From the NCBI RefSeq assembly GCF_000173735.1, contig NZ_ACCB01000025.1:1-64000 (forward strand): a DNA stretch of 64,000 bases. Direction: 5' to 3'. The stretch is from Yersinia aldovae ATCC 35236 (lineage in GTDB: Bacteria > Pseudomonadota > Gammaproteobacteria > Enterobacterales > Enterobacteriaceae). Below the pieces are notes generated by a model. It saw only the letters and a list, made by a program, of their open reading frames with translations, was not told the origin of the DNA and made no database searches. The position numbers were made by a program, and so were the translations under genes. Positions 34,031 through 42,010 of the stretch are shown here, piece after piece (position 1 is the first letter of the stretch; each line of letters opens with the position of its first letter).

Positions 34031-34816
34031 TCACCAGCTTCCAGGGGGGCTTTTCTTAAATGAGCCTCTGCGTAGATGAAGGGAAGCCGCTGCTTGCTGG
34101 GCTTCCCTATCTGTAATAACTGCGGAACGGGTGGCATCAGCATTTTGTTGGGCGACTAACAGCCCCCTGATTTGCAGTAATTGATTAGTTTGGGCACTGG
34201 CTAACTGATTGGCGTACTGGATTGCAGCCATCTGTCCAGTCGCGCCCTGAGCTTGTTGCTGTAAGTGGACTAATTGGCGTGCATCATTTTGTAAGGCGGT
34301 TTGCTGCTGATCTACACCACGAAGCACCGCATCATTGGCCCTCTTTTGTGCTTCTGAGCCATAGGTTTGCGAATTCAGCATGATTTGCATCTGTTCGGGT
34401 GTGCAGCTATTGCTGCTGAAGCAGGGGGATGTCCGGTAAAAATTGATGTTCTGGTATTTAGCCAAGTAAGCATCAATGTTGCCGACCTGCTGTTTGTAGT
34501 AACTCAGAGTATCAATTGCGCCCATCAACTGGTTGATGGTGCTGTTGGCCTGATCCCAGATATATGCCGCAGGTGCAGCGGTGTTTTGCAGCATGTTTTC
34601 GTACTGCTGTAATTGGGTTTTATATTGCTCAATTTGTTTTAGCGTTTGAGCCACGCTTTCCATCGCGGTCATGATGTTTTGCGAGAGGTTGGTGACATCC
34701 ATCACTGGGATACCCGCCCCTGCCGCTTGAATTTTTGAAACAGGGAAAACGGCAGTGGACGCCATGAAGATGACTAATGTGAACTTGGTTGCTATCGCTA
34801 ACTTAGTGCAATGCAT
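34031..34816 (-). CDS. trbJ: P-type conjugative transfer protein TrbJ (VirB5-like)
   Basis: 261-residue periplasmic VirB5-type component of a mating channel. Signal peptide (about residues 8-31: FTLVIFMASTAVFPVSKIQAAG) is followed by the family start IPVMDVTNLSQNIMTAMESV, then a long helical region rich in Gln (IEQYKTQLQQYENML) and the DREAQ segment near the end. The ATG at 34816 follows GGAGA; the frame open to 34963 is rejected. The C-terminus LRRGSFKKSPPGSW is unusual, being like that of TrbK. Confidence 0.85.
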   Translation of the reverse strand: MHCTKLAIATKFTLVIFMASTAVFPVSKIQAAGAGIPVMDVTNLSQNIMTAMESVAQTLKQIEQYKTQLQQYENMLQNTAAPAAYIWDQANSTINQLMGAIDTLSYYKQQVGNIDAYLAKYQNINFYRTSPCFSSNSCTPEQMQIMLNSQTYGSEAQKRANDAVLRGVDQQQTALQNDARQLVHLQQQAQGATGQMAAIQYANQLASAQTNQLLQIRGLLVAQQNADATRSAVITDREAQQAAASLHLRRGSFKKSPPGSW

Positions 34817-35201
34817 ATTTTTCTCCGCTGTGATGAGGGCATGTGTCGGGAGATAACAGGCCCAATACTTTTGCCTCGCAGAGCAAGATCCCCGTTGAGA
34901 GCCGCAGGTGCGAATAAGGGAGAGTGAAGATTGATAACCAGCTTGCTGGTTAGCTAACTTCACCTATCTTGCCCTGTTATTCACCGCGTTAAATCGGCGA
35001 ATAATCGGCAACTAATAAAAAGATTAAGTAAACAAGATGAAATCAAGATATTAACGCTATAAATCCACTATTAAACGGCACCCATATCGCTATAAATCCA
35101 ATATAAAACCAATTCAAAACCGATAATTAATCGATATATTTCCCCTTTAAAATAAAAAGATTAATAAAAACAAGGCGATCGTAATGATGCACTTATTACC
35201 T
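34817..35201. other. AT-rich intergenic region upstream of trbJ with a direct repeat
   Basis: No gene is seen. CGCTATAAATCCA occurs twice (35056-35068, 35089-35101), 33 bp apart, within very AT-rich DNA. It may be a regulatory or transfer-origin region for the trb cluster; nothing decides this. Confidence 0.4.
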
Positions 35202-35426
35202 TTAATTTAAATTGCCGGAAATTATTTCTGCTACTGTTTCTGTTGGGAAGTACATTCTCCTGCCAACATAGAATTTTTTATTGTTAAGTTTCTCTGCCCA
35301 AGGTTCTTTGGGTTGCAATAACGCCATTCTTAGACCTTCTGGTTTTCTACTTAAAATGGCCGCGAGTTGCTCCAGTGTTATCACTGCTCCATGCGTTTCA
35401 ATCAATATATCGAAATTACTTTTCAT
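35202..35426 (-). CDS. Small plasmid-type DNA-binding protein
   Basis: 74-residue protein with a predicted helix-turn-helix (VITLEQLAAILSRKPEGLRMAL) then a basic beta-rich end (KFYVGRRMYFPTETVAEII). The layout recalls small PrtN/AlpA-like regulators that pick DNA by a short winged helix. It stands upstream of trbJ on the same strand and may control that cluster. No named family can be given with assurance. Confidence 0.6.
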   Translation of the reverse strand: MKSNFDILIETHGAVITLEQLAAILSRKPEGLRMALLQPKEPWAEKLNNKKFYVGRRMYFPTETVAEIISGNLN

Positions 35427-35531
35427 AAACTTGGCTCAATTAACATTGGATGATTTATTATTATCTGGACTTGGTTAGTTTGCATGGTAGTATTATTTAA
35501 AATTCCTACACCTTATGAGTGAACTCACTAT

Positions 35532-36251
35532 ATGTTTTCGAAAAAAGAGTTAATCGAAAGGGATAAGGTTCGTACTACTTTTCTGATGCAAGAGTTAATG
35601 CGAAGAACTAATACAACCAATCCAAATCAATTCGCCAAATGGTTTGATCTGCGTACTGAGAGTATGAGAATCGATGGGAAAGAGATTCCGGAAACAACAA
35701 CATCGAAGAAGTGGTATCCGATAGCTAAAGGCGATCAATCGATAACAAAGAAGACCTTAGCTGATCTCAAAATGTTCTTTGATGATATAGAGATAGTGTA
35801 CCAATATGGCCCAGGAGGGCTGTGGGCGGCTCTGTGGGGGCATACCAGCCAATTGGTGGCCTGTATGCGAACGCATCCAATGATATCGGCGTCATCACCA
35901 CTAAAAGAGTTTTCAACGGCAATAACCATATCGGCAAATTTGGGTTATACAGAGACATTAACCATTGCAGATTTAGCCAGAGCTGTAGCGGCTTATAGAT
36001 TTCACTTAATAACAGACAGAAAAACTCAACTTGAAGGTGTAGGTATTTATATCTGTGATGTCTATTTTAAAAATGTTCGTAATATCTTAAACAGTGAGTT
36101 ATTAACTCCAGAACTTATTGAGTTAGACCTTTTATCCACTATAACGAGCGAAATTGATAAATTAGAATTAGAGAGCAGAAAAGATGATAAATATAACTCA
36201 TCTTTTAATATTGATTTATTTTGCCAGCAAAACTTAAATTTTAGCCGCTAA
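35532..36251 (+). CDS. Hypothetical protein (239 aa)
   Basis: Soluble-looking protein with no signal, membrane segment or metal site. The first 90 residues (NTTNPNQFAKWFDLRTES ... KKWYPIAKGDQSITKKTL) read like an XRE-type or plasmid-regulator domain in which a short repeat is tested for DNA contact, but this is weak. The rest is helical. It is divergent from the small DNA-binding gene at 35202-35426, a layout seen for regulatory pairs. Function unknown. Confidence 0.6.
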   Translation: MFSKKELIERDKVRTTFLMQELMRRTNTTNPNQFAKWFDLRTESMRIDGKEIPETTTSKKWYPIAKGDQSITKKTLADLKMFFDDIEIVYQYGPGGLWAALWGHTSQLVACMRTHPMISASSPLKEFSTAITISANLGYTETLTIADLARAVAAYRFHLITDRKTQLEGVGIYICDVYFKNVRNILNSELLTPELIELDLLSTITSEIDKLELESRKDDKYNSSFNIDLFCQQNLNFSR

Positions 36252-36467
36252 AATTTAGCATTATGATAGCAAAATAAAATCCTTAATAAGGTGCCTTTGA
36301 TTTTCACTTTTAAAATTGGATTGCATTCTGTGCTACAGAAATTGCTTTGCAAAAACTCAGCACTATAATTGTTAGTGGGTTAATACCTGCCTGTCCTCTC
36401 GAAATTTGGTTTCTTCCGCCGAAGTATGTTGATAACTAAACTAGAGAGGACTCCTTTATTTATCATC

Positions 36468-36737
36468 TCAGAGCGGTGGGTTTCGATATTTCCCTTGTGC
36501 TAAATCGGACAGCCAATCACAAACATCCTTTGATGGAACTCCAACCCCTGTCATTTGAAAGTTTATCCAGGCATCTAGTGATGCAGCCTTGATCGATTCC
36601 CGCCTTTCCTCTTGTTCTACATAGCGCGTAATAGCCTGCGTCAATAACCAGTGTATTGAGCGGTCTTTCGTGAGAGCAAGCTGCGCCAGTCTGTCTTTCA
36701 ATTCTGGGGCGATCTTGACTGATAGCGTTTGTTTCAT
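36468..36737 (-). CDS. Ribbon-helix-helix (CopG/Arc-like) protein, orphan antitoxin-like
   Basis: 89-residue protein starting MKQTLSVKIAPELKDRLAQL, the usual ribbon-helix-helix strand and helices (about 1-45), followed by an acidic tail. ParD/VapB-type antitoxins begin in this manner. A TTG three codons upstream could also start it, but the ATG at 36737 has a better AGG site. No toxin reading frame of the ParE/RelE kind follows on this strand (only a 28-codon frame), so it may be a partition or copy-control protein of the nearby replicon, or an orphan antitoxin. Confidence 0.72.
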   Translation of the reverse strand: MKQTLSVKIAPELKDRLAQLALTKDRSIHWLLTQAITRYVEQEERRESIKAASLDAWINFQMTGVGVPSKDVCDWLSDLAQGKYRNPPL

Positions 36738-36958
36738 CTTGATCAACCTACTGTGGGTATCCGCGTTAGCTCCATCATAGCGCCTTTCTCTGGCGTAAAA
36801 CGTCTTGAAACGGGATTTGAGTCACCACTCTCACTCTCAAACCTGCATTTGTTATCCCTAATTTTTCTCTAAGTCAGGGTAGTTATTGGTAGAAATAAGG
36901 TAGAGAACATTTCGCTGCTCTGGAACGCAGGCTACATGCGGGCTGCGGAGAATTCGGC

Positions 36959-37057
36959 GCGATATGACTACGAGAAAGCGCGATATGACTACGATAAAAC
37001 GCGATATGACTACGAAAAAAGCGATATGACTACGATAAAATAGCGATATGACTACGA
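36959..37057. repeat. Five iterons (candidate replication origin)
   Basis: GCGATATGACTACGA occurs exactly at 36959, 36980, 37001, 37021 and 37043, giving steps of 21, 21, 20 and 22 bp, two DNA turns each. They stand directly after the TrfA-like initiator gene, next to AT-rich spacers. This is the standard look of an iteron plasmid origin. Confidence 0.9.
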
Positions 37058-37073
37058 TAACAGCCTCAGATGG

Positions 37074-37940
37074 TTATGATTGCTTCAATCTAGTCATGCT
37101 TACCTGAAGTTTTCCCTTGCTACCGGCTTCAATACAGAAGTCTGAGATGATGCCGACACGTTTTAGTTCAGCACCAGCCCTCTCAATTGAATTTTTAAAG
37201 TCTCTGAGCCGCCCAGTATAAATTAGTTTGCTTTTCAACCATTCAAGTGAGTGTTTTTGCTGCTGTTCATTTGAGGTTAAAATGAGTCGTTGCAAAGCCT
37301 TCGCTATATCTTGATTGTGGAAAAAGCTAAGGCGTTGGCTCCAATTAATTAAGGAGAATTCGTTGTTGTAGTACATTCTTATCCAGCGTGGATCTATCTG
37401 AAATATATGAGATTTAATCTCATTGTCGTATTCAAATTTATCAATCATATGTAAAGGAGATTGTGAACCCGTCGCGAACCTATTGGTTTCGATAGAAAAC
37501 ATTGCTTGTTCAAGACATAACATGCTTCGGTGTAACCATTCATAGTTTGCACCGCTGGTATTGCGACCTATAGCGCGTAGGAATTTTGAGCGACTGATTA
37601 CAATGGGTTCGCCTAATGAGTGCTTTGAGGCTTCATACATAGCTTGCATCCATACATCAGCTTGGGATTCATCAAGTTGCTCTCCCCAAAATTTAATAAC
37701 AGCATCAACGCGGCTGACAAGTGTGGTACCCGCATACACTAGATTATTTTTTGAATTAACTGGCGCAAACAGGCTTGAACGAGCGATATGATTCGGCATT
37801 ATTCGATATGACTCGCCGATATTTGGTAGAGATAGCGCTCTATCATTCTGTTTTATATTATTTTTATCTAGCCGTGCGATTTTATCTTTATGAATAAGAT
37901 AAGCATCGATACCTATAGGCTTAGCGTTGATATGGCTCAC
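37074..37940 (-). CDS. TrfA-family plasmid replication initiator
   Basis: 288-residue initiator like TrfA of IncP plasmids. The signature IMPNHIARSSLFAP and the stretch VYAGTTLVSRVDAVIKFWGEQLDE ... GEPIVISRSKFLRAIGRNTSG (in parts) follow TrfA order; two winged-helix domains are expected to bind the iterons that lie just after its stop. The start is GTG at 37940, 4 bp after the upstream gene. Two degenerate iteron cores (CGATATGATT at 37784, CGATATGACT at 37804) fall within its 5' coding part, perhaps for self-control. Confidence 0.82.
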   Translation of the reverse strand: MSHINAKPIGIDAYLIHKDKIARLDKNNIKQNDRALSLPNIGESYRIMPNHIARSSLFAPVNSKNNLVYAGTTLVSRVDAVIKFWGEQLDESQADVWMQAMYEASKHSLGEPIVISRSKFLRAIGRNTSGANYEWLHRSMLCLEQAMFSIETNRFATGSQSPLHMIDKFEYDNEIKSHIFQIDPRWIRMYYNNEFSLINWSQRLSFFHNQDIAKALQRLILTSNEQQQKHSLEWLKSKLIYTGRLRDFKNSIERAGAELKRVGIISDFCIEAGSKGKLQVSMTRLKQS

Positions 37941-37944
37941 CAGA

Positions 37945-38262
37945 TTATCGCCCGGTTTTAAGAGCTATCGGCAGTACTGATCTTTTTTTGTTGCGGGCGA
38001 TTTGCTCCGCTTTTGTTGGGCGGCCACGTTTGGCAGGAACAACAAGATTTATTGAGCCAGGTAGGGGTGGTTGCTGTGGAGTACACACATGGCAAGCCAA
38101 CCATTGTTCTACATCTTCCAAGCGCCACAATAAGCGCTTAGTATTGGGCAATCGGCAGATCGGTGGTAATGAAATTGGATTGCGTGTGGCATCGCTGCGG
38201 ATACTGGCCACGGTTTTATGGATGATTTTAGAAAGTTGTTCGGCAGTCATTAAGTCTTGCAT
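37945..38262 (-). CDS. AlpA-like small regulator upstream of the initiator
   Basis: 105-residue protein with an AlpA/MerR-like HTH at the start (MTAEQLSKIIHKTVASIRSDATRNP) and LPNTKRLLWRLEDVEQWL, the usual end of such excisionase or plasmid regulators. The C-terminal KRGRPTKAEQIARNKKR is basic. ATG at 38262 follows GGAG; a longer frame to 38325 is less likely. It precedes the initiator gene by 4 bp, so both are co-transcribed; it may act as excisionase or replication switch. Confidence 0.72.
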   Translation of the reverse strand: MQDLMTAEQLSKIIHKTVASIRSDATRNPISLPPICRLPNTKRLLWRLEDVEQWLACHVCTPQQPPLPGSINLVVPAKRGRPTKAEQIARNKKRSVLPIALKTGR

Positions 38263-38408
38263 AAGCACTCCATCTTGCGACCATGTTTCTTGCGTTAGAT
38301 CGCATCGGGTTTCACATGAGTGCAATACTTGCAGAGTGATTAAAAGACATCGCGGTAGAGGAACAGGAAAAATCTTACACTAAATCTTGATGTTACTACG
38401 CCACAATC

Positions 38409-38416
38409 TTGCCACA
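38409..38416 (+). promoter_or_regulatory. TTGCCACA site near the right end
   Basis: Third copy of the octamer found twice before the integrase gene, about 120 bp inside attR, with a GCCACAATC just before it. Confidence 0.35.
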
Positions 38417-38532
38417 CTTATAACGCACAATACTGCAATTCAACCTCGTGCTCTGCAATTCTTTGTTTATATAAAATTTTGATTTTTATTGAAAATATAG
38501 TCTTAACCCCAGTTTACACCAGAGCTTAAATT

Positions 38533-38715
38533 GGCTTTGCCAATGCGCTGATCAGCCGTTTGGAAAAGAAATTGATTGCCCGTGGCTGCCCAAAGCTGAA
38601 TATCATGGTGCGCGAAGACAATGACGCGGTCATTGGCATGTATGAAAAGCTCGATTACGAAACCCAAGACACGATTATGCTGGGCAAACGGCTGATTGTG
38701 GATCAGGGGTATTGA
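38533..38715 (+). pseudogene. ypeA': Displaced 3' end of ypeA with attR
   Basis: Encodes [18 protein letters not shown] onward to the stop, 60 residues, with no start. It starts exactly at the 26-bp attachment core (38533-38558) and is the host's original ypeA end, pushed aside by the island. It differs from the copy in ypeA at about 18 of 183 bases, nearly all silent. Confidence 0.9.
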
Positions 38716-38849
38716 GGGTTGGTTAAAGTAACCCATTGAGTTGATACTTTTTCAGCCACCCCATTTGCAGTAAATTGCGGCTAAATAATCCGCCAATAAC
38801 CCTACCCTCATAAACCCATTAAGGTTATAGAGGATAGGGTAACGATTAA

Positions 38850-39263
38850 TTACTTAATCTTAGTGATGCTTTTTACATCAACTTCTACCGAATTCCAGTC
38901 TTTATCCACTTTCCCTTCGATTTGTACTTTATCTTGTGGAGTAATGGTTTGACCGTTCCAGTGTTTACTATCAATATCAACGGTAATAGTACCGGTGCCA
39001 TCGCGGAAAGTATAAGTATCATGGCCTAAACGCTCGACGATATTACCTTGCAGAGTAACGCGAGTGTCGTCGCGCATGGTTTTGACTTTTTCTACCGTGG
39101 TATTGGTCGCACTTGGGCCTGAGAAGCCCCCCTGAGTTGCCGGTTGAGTTTGTGTCGTCGCCGGGCCATCAAAGCCCCCTTGCGCAGGATTGGTTGCACT
39201 TTGTGCCAGGAAAGGTGTGCTGCATAGCATAACCAAGGTTGCAGCTAAGGTTAATTTCTTCAT
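38850..39263 (-). CDS. Periplasmic BOF-family (YgiW/YdeI-like) protein
   Basis: 137-residue exported protein with a signal peptide (cleavage after about residue 22, FLAQSA) and a single OB-fold domain of the bacterial BOF family (VTLQGNIVERLGHDTYTFRDGTG ... VQIEGKVDKDW). Relatives such as YgiW and YdeI protect against peroxide, cationic peptides and other stress. A linker with two QGGF(D/S)GP copies (about 27-50) is notable. It is divergent from yfeY. Confidence 0.85.
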   Translation of the reverse strand: MKKLTLAATLVMLCSTPFLAQSATNPAQGGFDGPATTQTQPATQGGFSGPSATNTTVEKVKTMRDDTRVTLQGNIVERLGHDTYTFRDGTGTITVDIDSKHWNGQTITPQDKVQIEGKVDKDWNSVEVDVKSITKIK

Positions 39264-39622
39264 TTTATTGCTCCTTCAATGAATGAATCATTACGTTTGA
39301 AAGCAGAGACCATACATGTCTCTCTGGTAGCCAATAGTAGACCAAGTTTGTCTTAAGGCATTCTCAAATATTGTGGCCCAGTGATTAAATGGGGGCTAAC
39401 ATATATTTTATCAATCGTTACGGTGGTTTTTACGCGTTGCAAGTGTAGGGTAAGTCCCTCGTTGACCGATCATGATAATTAAAAACCGCACGGTTATGGC
39501 ACTTTCTTCGTTGTGTGGACTCCAACCACTGGTTATCATTTTTAAACTGCACATGTAGCTGTCTCTGCATTTTACACCATGCAGAAAAGCTCATCGGATG
39601 TGGTTTTTTTAAGGAGCTTTAA
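39264..39622. other. Intergenic region between the BOF gene and yfeY
   Basis: No gene is seen in this 359-bp gap. It must hold the divergent promoters of both genes. I found no clear sigma-E promoter of the GAACTT/TCTGA type for yfeY, though E. coli yfeY belongs to the sigma-E set. Confidence 0.5.
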
Positions 39623-40231
39623 ATGAATACTCGCCCACGGTTGTCTGGGGTGCGTTTGGTACTACTGAGTACCCCTTTGTTGTTGGCCGGGTGTTCAACA
39701 ATGTCAGGTTTTTCCTGGTCCAGCCTGTCGCCGCTCAATTGGTTTAGCAGCAGCAGTATGCAGGTGACGGATCAAGGCGTAGGCGGCATTACCGCCAATA
39801 CCCCGTTGATTGAGAACGATATCAAAGCAGGGCTGAAAGGTGATTACCGGCTGCGTAGTGGCATGGCGACCAATGACGGTCAACTGGTTTCCTTCTATCA
39901 GGCGATGAAAGAGGACCAAATCAAGCTGGTTATCTCCGGGCAGCCCAAAGGCACAGTAGAGCGTATTGATGTCATGGATAAGACAATTCCCAGCCAGTGG
40001 GGTGTCACAATTGGTACACCATTTAGTGAACTCTATAAAAAAGCATTCGGTTCATGCCATAAAGGGAGCGGTGATGATGCCTCTCAAATCGAGTGTGCGG
40101 CACCTGACAGTAAGCATGTCAGCTATTTATTTGAGGGTAACTGGTATGGGCCAGAGGGCTTAATGCCATCTGATGATACGTTGCAAAGCTGGAAAGTGAG
40201 CAAGATTACTTGGCGCGCCAAAAGCGAATAA
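39623..40231 (+). CDS. yfeY: RpoE-regulated lipoprotein YfeY
   Basis: 202-residue lipoprotein with lipobox LLLAGC (Cys24), thus anchored in the outer membrane or inner membrane by lipid. The mature part (MQVTDQGVGGITANTPL ... SQWGVTIGTPFSELYKKAFG) matches E. coli YfeY, a member of the sigma-E regulon without known function. Strong AAGGAG before the ATG. It is followed by a TTAAGGCAC/GTGCCTTAA inverted repeat (40260-40291) and then yfeX. Confidence 0.92.
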   Translation: MNTRPRLSGVRLVLLSTPLLLAGCSTMSGFSWSSLSPLNWFSSSSMQVTDQGVGGITANTPLIENDIKAGLKGDYRLRSGMATNDGQLVSFYQAMKEDQIKLVISGQPKGTVERIDVMDKTIPSQWGVTIGTPFSELYKKAFGSCHKGSGDDASQIECAAPDSKHVSYLFEGNWYGPEGLMPSDDTLQSWKVSKITWRAKSE

Positions 40232-40417
40232 ATCGTATTCTCTGATTCTTATTTCTATATTAAGGCACGGCCACTGATTTGGGTGCCTTAATATAAATCC
40301 CACCGTTGGTATCACAGGCTCTGCCTAATTTTATTTTGCGCTTACGCAAGGTAATCCTAATCGTTTCAGCTATTATATCCCGCATAATTAACACCGGTTT
40401 TTAGCGAGGAAATAAAC

Positions 40418-41317
40418 ATGACTCAGGTTCAGAGTGGCATCCTGCTGGAACATTGTCGTTTCGCCATTTTTATGGAAGCAAAAGTGAAGGGCGATTTAGA
40501 CGCCATTCGTCAGGGGAGCAAAAAATTCTGTCAATCATTACAAGAATTACAACAGAAATTCCCTAATGAGCATTTAGGGGCGGTGATCGCTTTTGGCTCA
40601 GATATTTGGCACGACTTATCCTGCGGCCAAGGTGCGAGTGAGTTAAAACCCTTTGCTCCATTGGGTAAAGGATTGGCACCTGCAACTCAACGTGACTTGT
40701 TGATTCATATCCAATCATTGCGTCAGGATATTAATTTTACGTTAGCGCAGGCCGCTGTTGCAGCGTTTGGCGATGCAATTACCGTTGAAGAAGAGACACA
40801 TGGCTTCCGTTGGGTTGAAGAGCGTGATTTCACGGGTTTCATTGACGGTACCGAAAACCCACAAGGGGAGAGCCGCCCGGACGTGGCAGTCATCGCTGAT
40901 GGCAAAGAAGATGCCGGTGGTAGTTATGTGCTGGTTCAGCGTTATGAACATAATCTGAAGGGCTGGCAGCGCATATCTGAACATGAACAAGAGAAAATTG
41001 TGGGGCGTACCAAGCATGACAGCCAAGAGTTGCCTGCCGATCAGCGCCCGGTCACTTCACATGTCAGCCGAGTAGACCTCAAAGAGAATGGTAAAGGCTT
41101 AAAAATTCTGCGCCAAAGTTTGCCTTACGGTACTGCCAGCGGTAAACACGGTTTATATTTCATTGCCTATTGTGCGCGCTTACATAATATCGAGCAGCAG
41201 TTGTTGAGTATGTTTGGTGAGCTAGATAACAAATACGATGCTTTATTACGTTTCAGCAAACCGGTGACCGGCAGTTATTACTTTGCGCCATCGCTGACTA
41301 AGTTATTGTCACTATAA
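40418..41317 (+). CDS. yfeX: Dye-decolourising-type haem peroxidase YfeX
   Basis: 299-residue DyP-family peroxidase in the cytosol. The signature [11 protein letters not shown] holds the catalytic Asp, and the proximal haem histidine falls in TSHVSRVD. It oxidises porphyrinogens; deferrochelation of haem has been claimed for E. coli YfeX and remains disputed. It lies after yfeY as in E. coli, with hemF and ypeA in the same neighbourhood (now split by the island). A good terminator follows. Confidence 0.94.
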   Translation: MTQVQSGILLEHCRFAIFMEAKVKGDLDAIRQGSKKFCQSLQELQQKFPNEHLGAVIAFGSDIWHDLSCGQGASELKPFAPLGKGLAPATQRDLLIHIQSLRQDINFTLAQAAVAAFGDAITVEEETHGFRWVEERDFTGFIDGTENPQGESRPDVAVIADGKEDAGGSYVLVQRYEHNLKGWQRISEHEQEKIVGRTKHDSQELPADQRPVTSHVSRVDLKENGKGLKILRQSLPYGTASGKHGLYFIAYCARLHNIEQQLLSMFGELDNKYDALLRFSKPVTGSYYFAPSLTKLLSL

Positions 41318-41322
41318 TAACG

Positions 41323-41347
41323 AAAGGCCGGATATCCGGCCTATTTT
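41323..41347 (+). terminator. Terminator after yfeX
   Basis: AGGCCGGAT/ATCCGGCCT hairpin followed by ATTTT, 6 bp after the yfeX stop. Confidence 0.75.
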
Positions 41348-41479
41348 GGGATTGGACCGAACTTAAATAGCGACTGCATCGCGCATTCTATTAAGTACCA
41401 CTTATTTTTTCTCTTTGGTTCGCGCTCGTAGTGGCTGACGTGGGTTGCCGGCATCAATATCATGCAGTTGCATCGCCGT

Positions 41480-41700
41480 GTTATTACCAAAACTGCTGGG
41501 CGGCTATTTTGATACCGATCAGCGTGCGGCGGGGTTGAGCTTTACCTATAACGTGGGGAATTGGCACCGATTTTAGGGGTATCCATTGCGCAACATCTTA
41601 GCCTTCACCGCGCTGGGTTCGCCATCGGGTCGATGCCATCGACTGCAAGCCATTCTTGGTGCTATCGGCCCGGTGCCTGCCAGCGTTGTTATACAGAAAT
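41480..41700 (+). pseudogene. Remnant of an MFS (sialic acid-type) transporter gene
   Basis: In shifted frames the DNA encodes [20 protein letters not shown] and TYNVGN, then after a break [15 protein letters not shown]. These match the order of a late transmembrane region of MFS carriers of the NanT type (AGLGFTYNVG ... LAPVLG). Several frame breaks and no start remain, so the gene is dead. The rest of the gap 41348-42010 shows no gene; its last part must hold the cysP promoter. Confidence 0.6.
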
Positions 41701-42010
41701 AATATTTTTAGCTAAAAACGCTTTTTATTGCCCGGTGCTGTTTAGCCGGGCTTTTAAATGTTTAAATTGGCAAACAGCTTATGAAGTCTATTTTGATAAG
41801 GTGTTGCACTTGGTTTGACAATTCACCGGGTAAAAAAGAGTGGCTGGCGACCAGCGTTGTTGCTGGCTTAGAGCATTTGATACTTGAACATCACTAAACG
41901 GTATATAAAAGCGTTATAGGTATGCACCTAGTTATAAATACACTGAAGATATTAAAGGCACAGCATTTTGAATGAATGTGAACGCGGTGACTCAGTGAAT
42001 AAGGTGCAGA

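Larger units (their letters stand above)
22758..38558. mobile_element. Integrated genomic island (about 15.8 kb) in ypeA
   Basis: Bounded by direct 26-bp cores, with a tyrosine integrase next to the left end, a displaced ypeA 3' remnant at the right end, a TrfA-type replication module, conjugation genes trbJKL and several restriction- or defence-like genes. The left half is clearly richer in A+T than the flanking chromosome. No relaxase gene is visible. It is best described as an integrated plasmid or mobilizable element; the name, if any, is unknown to me. Confidence 0.85.

Noticed and set aside
34817-34963. N-terminal extension of trbJ
   Set aside because: The ATG at 34816 has GGAGA at the right distance and gives a clean signal peptide; the extension has neither.
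36380-36466. 28-codon frame after the ribbon-helix-helix gene as a toxin
   Set aside because: Too short for ParE/RelE/MazF-type toxins and without a recognisable motif.
37817-37826. Third iteron-like core CGATATTTGG within the initiator gene
   Set aside because: Only the first half fits and the 13-bp step breaks the 20-22-bp period.
39523-39622. Sigma-E promoter for yfeY
   Set aside because: I could not find a GAACTT-like -35 with a properly spaced TCTGA/TCAAA -10.
41561-41818. 85-codon open frame as a real gene
   Set aside because: It has no good ribosome site, odd composition, and its first part overlaps the broken MFS transporter pieces; it is read-through of decayed DNA.
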